A stretch of DNA of 64,000 bases from Antitrichia curtipendula (taxonomy: Eukaryota > Streptophyta > Bryopsida > Hypnales > Leucodontaceae), in assembly GCA_951230915.1 (NCBI GenBank), contig OX579633.1, positions 4,402,001 to 4,466,000 of the forward strand, in the 5' to 3' direction. This document shows, piece by piece, positions 47,000-58,940 of this stretch (its first letter is position 1; every line of letters starts with the position of its first letter). The notes beneath the pieces were generated by a model. That model ran no database searches. It was given only the letters and a program-made list of their open reading frames with translations, and had not been told where the DNA came from. The position numbers and the translations under genes were made by a program.

Positions 47000-48628
47000 G
47001 AATATCCATTTCAAAGGCTCCCTCATCCAATTTTTGTATTTGATAAAATTTATTAGGTTATATTCTCCTTTCAATCTAGTTATTGCGGTAAAATATTCAT
47101 GCCAATACAAGTTGTTTTGAATGTTTGGGAGCAATTTGAAGTTCAAAATCTTGACATTTTTGGATTATCGCAATGAACTTCAACATATCGTTTCTTCTTC
47201 GTACAAAGTCCGTTTTCAATATTAAAAAATTGGAAAAGTTGCACACATTAGTCTAGTTTGTGTGGTTTAACCCTATAAAGGCCCAAGATCGTTATTATGT
47301 CAAAAACCACTCAAAACTACCATTTCTTCTACATTCACATAAGAGAATGAAACAATTTTTTTTGTTTAGAATCTAATCGTAGGATCTTGTAATTTACTTG
47401 TTTAAGATCAAGTGGTAAAATTCCATGAAGTTTGAACGCACATATTGAGAGATATTAGCATTCAAAGTTGGAAAAAAAAATCTGAATAGTGGCATGCAAT
47501 TTCAAATGATTTTGACTGCCATTTGTAGAAAAAAATTGTACCATGAACTTTGAATTAAAAAAAATTGTGTTGAAAAATTGAGTTGAAAGTCTAGAAAAAG
47601 AATTTCAAAAAGTACACACTTAATTTTCATTCTTTAAGAAATTGTTGAGTAGAAATAGGTCCTAGATTGAAAAAACAAACTAAATCATTAATAGATCTAA
47701 GATGGGATTGAAACACAATAATCTCAACAATGAGATTTTTTTGGAAGCAAACTTTACCTTGTAAAAATTATAATTGTAAAAATTGTAAAAATTGCATTTA
47801 AAAATGAGTCCTGTAAGTAAATTTTTCAAAACGATGCTTAGATGCTCAGAAAACAAGGTTGTTCATAACTTTCACATCACTAATCAAAATGAAATGAATC
47901 AAAGATTTGCATGTAGACAAAAATATGATTTATAAAATTAAAAAATTAAAATTTAATTTCAAGTTTTTGTGGATTTCTTAATTTGGGCTTTTTGTGGTAT
48001 AACTTTTGCTCTTGGGCCCGATTGAAATAAAAATCATGTCTTCACAAAGCTAATAAGTTTTTCTATCTTACAAGAAAGTTTCAAAAAGTTTCTCTAAAAA
48101 CAGAGGTTATAGGAGCTTGCCCAAAATCCATTTTGTCTTCCAAGGGGACAAAGGGCCTTTAGGGGTTAAATTTCATATCAATCCAAGAAGTTACAAGTTA
48201 TTGAGAAACATTTTAGTAGAAGGAGGTTCAGCCTTAGATGTATTTTTTGCAACTTTTTTGCTATTTTATGACATTTCAAAGCCATTTTGTAGACACATTG
48301 AGTCAATTGAATGATATTTTTTTTACCCAATGTGTTTGTATGTTTGTTTTGAATTAATTTTTAGTTCATTTTTTTTCATTTTAGTAGGTTTAGAAACCCA
48401 ATTTCACCTCCAAATGTATTGCTAGGCAAATTTCAGCATTTGTTTTCAACACTGAAACATTATAATCTTGCAATCTATGTGGCCAAATGACTTTAAATTT
48501 GATTCATGTCATCTAAAACACGTACACTACAAGAGTGTATTATTGAGATTTTTGTACCTTAGTAACATTTAGATGTATAACACTTCAATGATATTTTTGA
48601 ATCCAAAAAGGCCTTGGACTTTTAGAGG
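47000..48628 (-). mobile_element. Family I element (I3), split by B4
   Basis: Reverse complement of I1/I2 in two parts, about 47000-47270 and 48166-48628, ending at TTAA 48629-48632. The B4 insertion lies where I1 has ttttagctac near 225, here converted to TTAA. The far (left) end is truncated near 47000. Confidence 0.75.
47271..48165 (-). mobile_element. Family B TTAA-type element (B4), 895 bp
   Basis: Begins CCCTATAAAGGCCC, ends GGGCCTTTAGGGG; TTAA 47267-47270 and 48166-48169. Colinear with B2. Nested in I3. Confidence 0.8.
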
Positions 48629-48632
48629 TTAA

Positions 48633-48713
48633 AAAGACCTCCCTATATCATGTTACACATTGTTTGGTAAAAAAAATCTAAGTGATCCCCCCAGGAACTA
48701 TGTCTTTGCAATT

Positions 48714-48764
<51 letters not shown>

Positions 48765-48859
48765 ATCAAAATTTTAGAAAGATTTATTCAAAGTGGATTG
48801 TACAAGAACCTACCCAAAATTTCAATTGGTTGTTCTGTGACCACTTGGTTCTTGAGGGG
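48633..48859 (-). mobile_element. Family B remnant with AT microsatellite
   Basis: Only the B end is recognisable (gaacctacccaaaatttcaa, then TTCTTGAGGGG before TTAA 48860-48863). Left TTAA (48629-48632) is shared with I3. Confidence 0.5.
48714..48760. repeat. (TA)n microsatellite
   Basis: About 23 uninterrupted TA units. Confidence 0.95.
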
Positions 48860-48966
48860 TTAAATCATTCTATCATCTTCCACCATAGAATGAATTGCAA
48901 GGTTTAGTATTTAGAGTATGGACATTAACAAAAAATTATACCTACTTTTTTATTTAACCTTAACCA

Positions 48967-48995
48967 ACCCCACCCCCACCCCCACCCCCACCCCA
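48967..48995. repeat. (CCCCCA)n repeat
   Basis: Four to five copies of CCCCCA, a G-quadruplex-capable tract on the minus strand. Confidence 0.9.
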
Positions 48996-49074
48996 TGACC
49001 AAGTTGCATTCTTTGTATTTACACTGAACATTCAAATCATCCATTGTCCATTTTTCCGCCTTAGCATCGTTTAA

Positions 49075-50067
49075 CCCCTAAAGGACTAGCATGCTGTTTT
49101 GGGCAGTATAAAAAATTTGGGCAGGTACTTGTGACTGGAGCTTTTCATATTTTTGACTGAAATTTTAATTGAAGGTGGGAGCAAGGAGTTTCTTTCATAT
49201 GCACTAAATTTCATGACATTTGGAAATAGGAGTCAAAAGTTATGGCCAAATATGTTACTTTATTTAACTCAATTTTTAATATTTTTTGAAAAAAAAATTT
49301 CATAGGATGTAGGTTGTTTATTATAACATTACAACCACTGAGATTTATATTTTTCAATTTCATAATTAAATTCTTAACGATTAGTATTTTGGATCATTCT
49401 CTACTTCTTTCTACTTACTATTTTTTTGTATATGTTGTACAATCTCAAATGATTTGAAAATTTTTAAGCATGTAAGGTAGGCACCCCCAAAATGGCATCT
49501 GACTTTAAAGTGCCATCTACAGGTTGTGTGCATTTCCAAAATCAGTTATGTACCTATTTGGATGGAGCGCTTTTAGAAACAAACTTTGACCCTTAATAAC
49601 TTTTGCATATGATGTCCAAATGCCACATTCTTTGGTGCGTTGGAACCTCCTTTCACTTGCCAACAAGAATATATGAAAATTTGACCAGTTTAATAGTAGT
49701 AACTAGGCTCAATAGCAAAAGTGGCGGTTTGGGGTATACCCACCTTAGAGAACTTGTTTAGGAAAAAGAATTCAAAGATGCACCACCAATTTGGACATTT
49801 TTTCATACAAATGTGACCTTGTGAAGTGCAGCTGCCTTGTTTTTTGCAGGGACAAAAAAAAGATTTTTGCCAATTCAAATGCTAATATCTTCCAATCCGC
49901 AAGGTGAAAAATCCTGAAATTTTTTCGACATCTTCTAAAACTAGTTTACTATATGAGCATACGGTTACATGTGTTAAAAAAGTTTTTTTTCAAAAATTTG
50001 GTACTTGTACTAAAAATGGCAGTTTTGAAGTGTTTTTGGTGAAAACATAGTCATAGAACTTTAGGGG
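49075..50067 (-). mobile_element. Family A element (A10), split by a family C MITE
   Basis: Begins CCCCTAAAGGACTAGC, ends ACTTTAGGGG; TTAA 49071-49074 and 50068-50071. Interrupted at gcatgTA|[C]|TAgagaacttg; A4 and A2 show the uninterrupted gcatgtag.caacttg. Also internally deleted relative to full-length copies. Confidence 0.85.
49475..49745 (-). mobile_element. Family C TA-type MITE, 271 bp, intact copy
   Basis: Begins AGGTAGGCACCCCCAAAATG and ends GGGGTATACCCACCT; TA 49473-49474 and 49746-49747. The insertion and its TA duplication are proven by uninterrupted family A paralogs. It also keeps the single TTAA (about 49505) that B1 occupies in the other C copy. Confidence 0.9.
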
Positions 50068-50102
50068 TTAAGGGTTAAAATACGAGAGTCACTAGACTAC
50101 AA

Positions 50103-50436
50103 AGTGTGTGAAAAAAATATAGTAAAGGGTGAAAGGTTTCTCATATAGATAAATAGGGAATAAAAAAAACTTGGTTTTTACATCATACAACCTATCATTT
50201 GAGATAATAAATATCAATTCTAATAGGATTTGTTGGGCCTATGCAATGGCAATGACTAGCTCAAGGAACATGTTGTACGTGTGAAAGTTTTTCATATATA
50301 TATTTGGGATTTAGTAGGATATAATAAAAACTTGGTTTTTACATACTACCAATCATTTGAGATGATAAATATCAATTCTAATAGGATTCACTGGGCCTAC
50401 GCAATGGCAATGACTAGCTCAAGGAACATGTTGTAT
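50103..50436. repeat. Two-copy tandem duplication, ~155-bp unit
   Basis: Units near 50128-50279 and 50280-50436 share cttggtttttacat, gataaatatcaattctaata and gcaatggcaatgactagctc. Non-coding. Confidence 0.85.
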
Positions 50437-52017
50437 GGAGCACCATGGTGCTTAAAAATAGAATAGGAATCAACCATCAACTCTCTCTTTTTGTGTCGTA
50501 TTTTGTCTATTTGGGGATAGTTTCAATCTAGGATTTGGTGTCCATTTTCCATGTGACCTAAAACTTGTATAATATACAAATAGTGGTGGCTATAGTCCAT
50601 CTACAAAATTTATCTTCTAGAGTTCCTTGACTATTTCTTACAGAAAGTATTCAACACTGGAAGTTGAAAAAATCAATTCTATTTTTGGAAAGCTTATCCA
50701 AATTTCCATTTTTGATAAAAAAAAAAAAATTCACTTTTCATTTATTAAAAAATTGACTTCATATGAACCTACCCGAGCTTCTAGAAACCTCGAAAGCAAC
50801 TCCACATAAGTGTACCTTAACCTTTGTTGCCAAAGACTCCCAACAAAAAGTAATAATACAGTAAAAAGCAATACTCGTCAAAAGTTACCCCTTTCCACCC
50901 TTTTCACACTATGTGTACAGTCATAATGCTGCCAAATGCAAAATGATAAATAAAAAGGAGTCAACACCAAATATTTGGTGAAATATTGGTGCACGAACAA
51001 AATCTTCATTCAACGCCGACCCCTAAAGAGACCAACTGAGAGTTTTTTTTTTTTTTCTTTCCATCTTTTGTCTTTCTATGTTACAATACCGGTATTCAGA
51101 ACCAGCGTTTCCAGAATACATGTATAGAATTTAGCGTTATTGCTACTACCGTGTCTAAGCAACTGCCTCTTCCGCGAAGTTTCGTATCTCTGGCAGAAGC
51201 TGTGTGATAAAGTGCTCAAAAACTGGTTGATTTTTGAATAAAATTTGTGGCCTTTGGTAGATGGCAGTTTGCGACATCTAACGAATTCAGTGTTACGACA
51301 AAGCTATTTTTCATCCAACTTGTTGTGTGCCATTGCTAAGTCACTATTCGTTTTTTTCTTTAAATTGCAATTTTGGATTGCTAAATGTGTGTTTCTTGAT
51401 GTTTTATTGTGCGATTTTGGACTGCCAAATGTGTGTTCTATGACGGTTTTTTGTGGATATTCAAAAGGTGCTTGTAAAATAGAGTTTGTGACAAATGAAT
51501 GTGAATGAAATACAAACCTCCAATATGACCCAATTCTGAAACAACAAAAGAGCAACAGCACACTAAAGAAAAAACAACCAATGACTGACAGTTTTCAAAC
51601 AAGTCACATACACCAACAAGCATCTGCAGATACAATGCCATTGAAACAAAAATTGAAAACATTGACAAGGGATTTGAACCCTCCTTGCTACAAGAGCAAG
51701 TCTGCCCTACTGCAATGTCAATGATCTGCACACACAACACAAACATACATACAAGATTAGTAGAAAAAGTTAGTAAACATTTCAACTCCAGAAACATCTC
51801 CAGAGCTGAAGGCGCCTGCTGTCCCGTTCTCCCCCTTGAGTGCATTGCCAAACACGTCCAAGACTCCAAGCCTTGTGAGCTTCAATGTCAAGGAAACAGA
51901 AATTTGAGGTTCAGAGCCAGCTTAATCTTATGAAAACTAAGGATATTGGAAGGGGGAGGATACTGTTGAAAGTATTGCATATCACACATCCCCGTGCCGC
52001 CCAACCTTCACTGCATT
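50437..52017. other. Sequence downstream of hAT copy 1; no gene recognised
   Basis: Includes two near copies of gattttggactgccaaatgt-like sequence (about 51370 and 51412). Frames at 51304-51933 overlap on both strands. The part nearest 52017 may be 3' region of the hAT element; its terminal inverted repeat could not be identified. Confidence 0.4.
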
Positions 52018-54763
52018 TCACCACGATTCTATGGCCTCCTTGTATGGAAAATTCTCAAGGGTGTAATATTTTTGTCCAAACATCCGCACCACGAGCGGCA
52101 GGTGTTTTCCCAAGCGGTTCCGGTGGCAGGACTTAAGTAACTTCAACGTGGAGAAGCAGCGTTCATCCTCCACTGAGCCTAGAACTAAACAGCAGCCAAT
52201 TTCGGCCAATTTAAAATACTTTGAAATGAGCTTCACTAGGTGCCGCAATTGAGCCAGATTCCGCCACATCAAGATGACAGGATTTGTACCCGACGCTGAT
52301 GCACAAGCGGACTCACTGTTAGCCTTCATCGTTACCTTAAACAACCCTTGTTGGTTGTCTAGGTTCGAACTAGATAGCATTTCAGCTGCTGTGTAACTCG
52401 CCCCTCCATCCACTGCATTGCCTGCATTTAAAACTTTAGGGTGAGCGTAGAATTTTTTGAAAACCGCTAAGTGATGGCCGAAGCTCTCTTCCGCACCCGG
52501 CTGCTTTCGGTACTGTGGATAAATGATCCCAAATGCGTCAAGCAACTCCTACTGCGGGAAGCGCCTATCAAGCTCATCCGACAGGGATTGCGCAATCTCT
52601 GCAAATAGAGAGCATTAGTTAACAAGCTAAAAGCCAGGTTTAGGCCAGGTAAGAGCAACCTAAAAACAATAGCAATAACAACAAACTAAACACAATACAG
52701 TGAACACATGTACATATACAAAGCAATAAGAAAATATCAATGCAAAGAAATCCAAAGCAAGAAAAGATCAATTCAAAGCAATCAGATGTGAAAAAAAAGA
52801 TGGAACATGAAAAAAAAAAACGAAAAAAAAATGAAAGATGAAAAAAAAATGTAAAGTAAAAAAAAGGGAAGGAAAAGGGCGTACAGGACATACCGGCAAA
52901 CTGTCACTGTATACAAGACTGAGTGCCAAGGAAGTCCTCCTCCGTCACGAATTTTTGATTACCCGTAAGCTTGCAGTGACATTGGAGAAACACGGTGGTG
53001 ATTCCAAAGTTGAAGTATAGGTATGAAGTACCCGGCTGCTCAGGCATCTCCTTCCACTCCAAAGGAAGTTCAGAGCAAGATAAGGAAACCAGCTGCTGGT
53101 ATCGCTCAAACTCCGGCGATGTAAAAGCCGTGCAATCGTCTATGAACATCCTCGCCAAGTCTGCCTGGCAAACCTTGATCGACTGGAGAAAGTCACAAAT
53201 AAAAACATCTCAAGACTGTGAGAGTTTTATGAGGCAATGGACAGCATTGAGCATGGGGATGAAGCACGCAAGGGACAGAAGAACCTCAACGTCAGCCAGG
53301 TAATTGAAGTTCGTCGTGGTTGCAGCACTGGCCTTGGCCTCCATATCAAGGCCCATTTTTACCAAAAGTGTCTTGTACTCCGACATAATACGCTGCGCTG
53401 GGCTACGCATTGACATCCATCTGGTCTCAACATTCCGGACCATTTTGTTACCTTTAGTTTCCATGAGATCAACAAGCTTCTATAGCTCAGTGTGCCGTTT
53501 GTGGCTGCGACAGAAGTATGAGTACAGTGATTGACAGAAGGCCTCCAACCGAGACACCATTGGATAGTTAGACAACGTTTCAACAACAAGGTTGATTTGG
53601 TGACTTGCACAGCTCGCACCCTGGCAGAAAGGCGCCCATTTCTCACGAATCTGGGTGGACACCCCAGTTTTCGGTCCCTGAAAAGTGCTTACTCCATTTG
53701 CCCTGAACGAGACAAGCTTACCTGCAATTTCCTCGTGCGACAAGCCTCCTTCGCCGACCAGGGTATGCATTATAACATTAGTGAGGTGATCTGCGGTCCC
53801 ACACTCAGAAACGCAAGACAAATGGAGCAGGTGCGGGACTCTCTCCCACGACTCTATAGCATATACATGAACCCCAATCCATTGCGTGTTGTCCACTGCA
53901 GTGACTTCATCAACGCTGATCGACACAAATCTTGCAGACTGAACGACGGACTTCAAGGCAGACATGACACTACTGTGAATGTGTTCACTCATTTCCCAAC
54001 CCGTGGTTTTGGACCAATGCTTCCTCGGAACCCTCTTCACTTTCAGATGTCTCAACAAATACTGCTCCCGTTCGTAGTCGCACATAGGTCGACCAGAGCT
54101 CAAAACTTGGAACAGGGTTGAGAATTGTACCGCCTTTCTGCTGGCTTCGCCTTCGAGACCAGCTAGAAGCTGATCCGCAAAACTACCAGCCACCCGCCGC
54201 CCCGACCACAATTTCATGAACTGGAGGTGCTTACAGTTGCGCTTGACGTAGGTGTCACCCTTCTTCAGATGTGCGTGAGGTTCACCGTCGAATTTGCAGG
54301 ACCGCTTCCCCTCATGCTTCTTGAGGTTGTCGCCCTTGGGCACCATGATCTTTTTCCGCCCGCTCACGCTACTGCATGTCTTGCACACGACCCCGGTTAG
54401 ATTTCCTGAAGCATCAAACTCCCCCTTCGCCCAAGTGAACCTGCAAGCCCACACTTCCTGCCATCTCCTCATCATCGCGGTCGAGCAAATTTTGCGACGT
54501 TTCCGCGCCTTCGGAGCAGTAGCAGCCTTGTCTTTCATGTCCGTGACTTCCGGCACCGGGTCAGGGACCTCCACAGAGACAACAGTGGCCTCCGAGAGCA
54601 AAGGAAAGCAGCCTCGCGGTTTAGGTAAGGAATCAGAAAGCCGTGTTTCTGATATCATGACCTCAGTAGGCGCCGAGAGATACTTTCCAAGACCGTGCAA
54701 ATTGCGCGATGAGCCAAAAGTCCTCACATGAAAATTTTCAGGCAATTGTAATCTCGGCGCCAT
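52018..54763 (-). pseudogene. hAT-superfamily transposase gene (copy 1), inactivated by four stops
   Basis: From ATG at 54763 one frame runs to 52894, crosses a 295-bp GT-AG intron (52599-52893) and ends at 52018, 817 codons including the stop, with length exactly divisible by three. Order: a zinc-finger-like N-terminal region (RRWQEVWACRF, VVCKTC, LKKHEGKRSC), a SISVDEVT segment matching the first acidic site of the RNase H-like fold, LVSFRANGVSTFQG, SHQINLVVETLSNYPMVSRL, METKGNKMVRNVETRWMSM, and a C-terminal hAT dimerisation segment (VEDERCFSTLKLLKSC, RNRLG). In-frame stops: TAG 53480, TGA 53210, TGA 52904, TAG 52549. The second acidic site reads AN instead of the usual AD. Start chosen by match to copy 2 (MAP.L.L...VRTFGSS). 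A dead copy. Family assignment is from memory of ZNF862-like plant hAT proteins. Confidence 0.85.
52599..52893 (-). other. Intron of hAT copy 1
   Basis: Donor GTATGT, acceptor ctctatttgcag; joining gives FAEIAQSLSDELDRRFPQ across the junction in one frame. The intron holds A-rich runs (plus strand 52790-52865). Confidence 0.8.
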
Positions 54764-56057
54764 CAGAAGCTCTCGCCCTGTAGGCCTGCATCCACAACCC
54801 GCCACCCCAAGACAACAACGAACAAGCGGAACGGGAGGAAGGACAAGAGCAGAACAACATCAAACACAAGAAGATCAGCAGAACCAACGAGCAAAGTAGT
54901 AGAATCGACAAGGAAAGAAACAACAATGCAAGCACAACAGCGAATGCACGATCGCAAGTTTTCAGGTTGGGAATAGCCTGGTGTGCCGTCTTTTTAAGCT
55001 TGCAAATTTTTGACCCTCTCCAGTTCTCCACTCCAGCGTTTTCCTCCAATTCCCAAAGTGAAGCATCCGTTGGCAGAAAACCGCCGCCAAAAATCAAAAT
55101 TTGATGCCTGCATTGAAGCCAGGCAACCTCCATTTCCCAATTGGAATGAATGCACAGGAGACAATTGAGCAACGTCTCTCACATCAGCAAGGAATTGGCG
55201 CTGCTGCCGGAAGTGCAGAATTGCTGATCCCCCCAACAAGCCGATGCACATTCAAAGGCCAAGAAGCGGGAGCGGCCATGAAATTCAAAGTACAATCAAC
55301 GATTCAACATTCATTGAATGCGTAAGGAATAAATGCAGTGAAGAGCCGAAGACTGCTAAACCTGCAAAACCAGGGAGCATAGCATGCTAAACCCTGACTG
55401 CAGGTGGAGGGGACGGGCCGCCTCATGACGGCGAAAGTGACGGCTACGATGGAGCCACCTAGCTCCCATCCAACGGTCCAGGTACGTAATTTGCTAACCC
55501 TAATTCCCTAAAACCGCGGATGGATGCTAAACTAAAATTCAATGAGCAGGTGATTTGTCATCCAAGTGCTGACGACAATCGCAAAAGTGCTCAAATCCGG
55601 AAAAAAAATTAAAATTGGACAGTGTACATTTAGCACACCAATAATTTCGGTAGAAACGGAGCGAAATTTAGCCACTTTAGGGAACGCTGTTCAGAACTTG
55701 TTCCTCTGTCAGCCATTAATTACAAATGACACCCAAGTAGACAGTTCCACCAAACAAGACAAGTCCCACTGATCTACCCCACACAAAAACATGACTGCTA
55801 TTCCAGCATTTCAATATAAACGTGTGCCACGTGTTGTTGCCACATTCAAAAATAGTAAAAGCAATTTTCTATTTTTCAGCTCATAAAAGTTTCAAATTCA
55901 ATATCATTTTTTGGCCCTGAGTTGGAATGCCATGGAACAAAGCCCTTTCACCCTTCCTCATTGAGGGCTTTCCAACAATACCAAGAATGCAACCAGGAGA
56001 CATACAATCCAAGAGATCTTACCATTACAAACAAAATAAAAACAAATAGCCTAACTT
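54764..56057. other. hAT copy 1 upstream region, no further gene recognised
   Basis: GC-richer than average to about 55500. On the minus strand ttgtggatgcag just upstream of the ATG resembles the acceptor gtactgtgcag at the same place in copy 2, suggesting a 5' leader intron in both. Frames at 54738-55325 are leader-region chance ORFs. The stretch 55321-56057 has nothing recognisable. Confidence 0.45.
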
Positions 56058-56061
56058 TTAA

Positions 56062-57223
56062 CCCTTATAGGACCAAGGCCCTTTTTTTGCCAAAAAACAC
56101 TCAAAACTGCCATTTCTATTGCAAAGAGGAAAAAAAATTGGAATTTTTATTTGTACATCTAACCATATGATCTTAGGCCTAACAAGTATGAGAATGTATA
56201 GAATGAATTTCAGGTTGTTTGATAACATAGATTGTAAGATATATGCATTTAAAGTGAAGAAAACAAGTTTTTTGGTACATTGTTGTACTAGATTATTTGA
56301 CTTTGAATCTTCTTAACTTAAATTTTTTGCATTACAGAGTTTTGAGGTGGAGAATTGAATTGAAAATTTCAGAAGAAAAAAAAATTGAATTTTTTAAATA
56401 TTTTCATTCTTAAGAAAATTATTAAGTAGAAGTAGGTACAAGATAAAAGGAAAATCTAAATTATTAATATTTCTAAATTGGAACTAAAATTAACTAATCC
56501 CAATGGTGAGATTGTTCTAGCAAGAACAATAAACCATGTGAAACTTTATTTTCAAAAAATTGTAAAAATTGCATCCAGAATGAATCTACAAGTTATATGG
56601 CGTATTTAACTACTTCTAGACTTTTGAAAGTCTAGAATTCATAATGATCTCCTATTTGGGCATCGTGGGATCTATCCAAAACATTGGGAGATCTAAATTT
56701 TCATCAGGGGATCTATTCAAAATATTGGGAGATCTATAAAAGCATTGGGAGATCTCCCGATCTGTACAAACATCAGGAGGTCTCCTAATGTTTTGGATAG
56801 AGATGCTTAGTCTAAAATTCATTGAATAGTCCAAAAATAGTTAAATATGCCATTTATTTTTTCAAAAAGATGCTTAGATTGCCCAAAAAACAAGATTGTC
56901 TATAACTTTCACACCACTTATCAAAATGAAATGAATAAAAGCTTTCCATGTAGTAAAAATATAATCTATGAGAGAAAAAAAATTGAATTAAAAAACTTTG
57001 AATTTTTGAATTTTTTTATTATTGCCCGGTCTCCCTTGTTTTGAGCTTACTTGGGCGCAATTTTTGTTCCCGGGCACCAATTGAAAAAGAATTATATTCC
57101 CATGAAGATAATAAGTTTTTTCTATCTTCAAAAACAATTTCAAAAATCATGACAAAAATTGAGACCGTAGATACCTACTTGGAATCCAATTTGTCTCCCA
57201 AAAGGACAATGGTCCTTCAGAGG
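56062..57223 (-). mobile_element. Family B TTAA-type element (B5) with a nested MITE
   Basis: Begins CCCTTATAGGACCAAGGCCC, ends GGTCCTTCAGAGG; TTAA 56058-56061 and 57224-57227. Colinear with B2 and B3. The MITE at 56597-56853 interrupts it. Confidence 0.8.
56597..56853. mobile_element. 257-bp MITE with TTAT target duplication
   Basis: Termini ATGGCGTATTTAACTA and (inverted) ATGGCATATTTAACTA; TTAT at 56593-56596 and 56854-56857. Uninterrupted B copies read caagttattttttc at this site, proving the 4-bp duplication. The interior is made of repeated and inverted ggagatct/gggatcta blocks (56650-56810). A single TTAT-target event distinct from the TTAA families. Confidence 0.85.
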
Positions 57224-57227
57224 TTAA

Positions 57228-58134
57228 GGTATGGGTATGGTCAATATTCTTGGCCAACGAGCTAGTACCAATTGCCAAATGTGCAACGCCAAATGTGCAA
57301 TGCCAAATGTGCAATGCCAAATATCACATTTGATCGACAAAATATTCATTTTATTTTAATTTTTAAATTTCTTAAATTTTTTCATTTTGAAGTATGAAGT
57401 GCAATTTCATGAAGGAATTGGTATCAATTCAATGGTTTAAGGTGTGCTTTTTCATTCATCAATAAATAGAACCATCCATTCCCGACTAAGGAACAATACC
57501 CAACATATAAGGTGCAATTATTTCCAATCAAGGCTAGAATAGATTTACAACCCAAGCATGAAATGTTTTTTGTTTTTGTTTTTAAGGTTGGAACTGATAA
57601 GGTCATGACACATGTCTCAAATTGTCATAAAGTGTATCGGAAGGACTGATAAAGAAAGTAGTCTCTTAACTTATCGAAATTGGAAGACTTTAGGCATTGG
57701 CTATGGGTTTGGAACATTTTTTAAGGAAACATATGGCTCAAGGGCCACATAGGATTGATACAATATAACAACCAAGGCAACTTGGTGTAGTAAGCCCGAG
57801 AATTACACATCTTGGGTGTCCTTGTTACAAACAAGTAGAGGAATAAATCCTGTCCTTGTGTGCTAGCATGAAGAGCCTATACACAAGCAATGTTAGCATG
57901 GGAAATTGAACTAGAAGCCTCATGGATTCCATTAGAAGTTCCTATCACTTGGCCATCACCCATGGTAGGTTTAGGTCATTTTGGACCAAGTTCGGACCAC
58001 TTTTTGGCTCCCAAAATTCTTAGTAATTTCAATTTTGAAAATAAAATTACAAAAAAATCACAATCCCAATATTTCTTATCTTTCTACATGAGAAAAGATT
58101 TCCAATGCCTCACAAAGTTCCTCATCTATTGTTG
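57228..58134. other. Unassigned stretch with a 13-bp tandem repeat
   Basis: Four copies of gccaaatgtgcaa/t at about 57272-57331. No gene recognised. Confidence 0.55.
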
Positions 58135-58136
58135 AA

Positions 58137-58357
58137 CCCATAAACACCGTGGAAGACTTTTTTGGCCAATGAATGACAAAGAATCTCTCTATACAAGACA
58201 AAAGTGCAACTATTCATCTTCCAAAATTTTGTGTGAAAAGGGAAGGTCTTCTATAGAAGATTGGCTTCCAATGAGTACTTTTGCATTTTTTTAAGCTAAC
58301 AATTCTCACAATATCCAAACAAATGATTTCCACGGTGACCAGCCTATCATTTAAGGG
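58137..58357 (-). mobile_element. Family D TTAA-type MITE, inverted copy (D4)
   Basis: Begins CCCATAAACACC, ends ATCATTTAAGGG before TTAA 58358-58361; left flank decayed (TTGA). Interior reverse complement of D1/D3. Confidence 0.75.
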
Positions 58358-58365
58358 TTAAGCTA

Positions 58366-58940
58366 GGTGGCTCAAAACTGAGCGACCCTCTTCTTCAAAC
58401 AATCTTGTAGGGAGTTTTGAAATGAAGTATAAAGGGTTCTAAAATGGATTGCCAATCCCTCTTAGTGCATGTGTTGCATAATTACGGGTTGTCAATGGAT
58501 GGAATAAGAGCCCGGGAAGGTCCATTTCAAGGTTAGGATGTGTCCACTTAATTTTTCTAAATGGGATTTTGATTGTCTAGTTGTCTTCTTATAAATGTTA
58601 AAAGAATGTAGGATCCGTTTAAATTTAGTAAGGGTTGCATTTAGGAACCTTGTGTATTATTTTTTGAATGCCACGGTGTTTGTTTTTGGTCAAGCCATAT
58701 CTTTTTTAGACTGCACATGAGTGAGTTTTGCAAGGCCTAGGATCACAAATAGGTGCCTATGGTAGATTTTTTTTGGAAATTCATAAATAATTCACAATTG
58801 CTCCAAAAAATATGAAACCGCTTGTGTTAGATTTTGTATCAATTTTTCTTCAAGTGAAAAATAAGGGAAAATACTTTGGGGCATATGAAACCCATCAAAA
58901 AGGCCCAACAGCCCTTAAAAGAATTGCTTTTCAAGCCACC
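58366..58940 (+). mobile_element. Family K-related MITE (K3), 575 bp, TA flanks
   Basis: GGTGGCTCAAAAC at the left, TTTTCAAGCCACC at the right; TA 58364-58365 and 58941-58942. The second half matches K2 (tcacaaataggtgcctatg, accgcttgtgttag). Confidence 0.65.

Noticed and set aside
51438..51869. 143-codon minus-strand frame with hydrophobic stretches
   Set aside because: No start context, homolog or family recognised; overlaps open frames on the other strand.
53531..54121. 196-codon plus-strand frame, and the 145-codon frame at 54294-54731
   Set aside because: Antisense to the hAT transposase, whose conserved motifs are on the minus strand.
3735..57227. TTTAGGG/CCCTAAA units as interstitial telomere tracts
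   Set aside because: Only one unit occurs per element end with no tandem run, so these are element termini and not telomere sequence.
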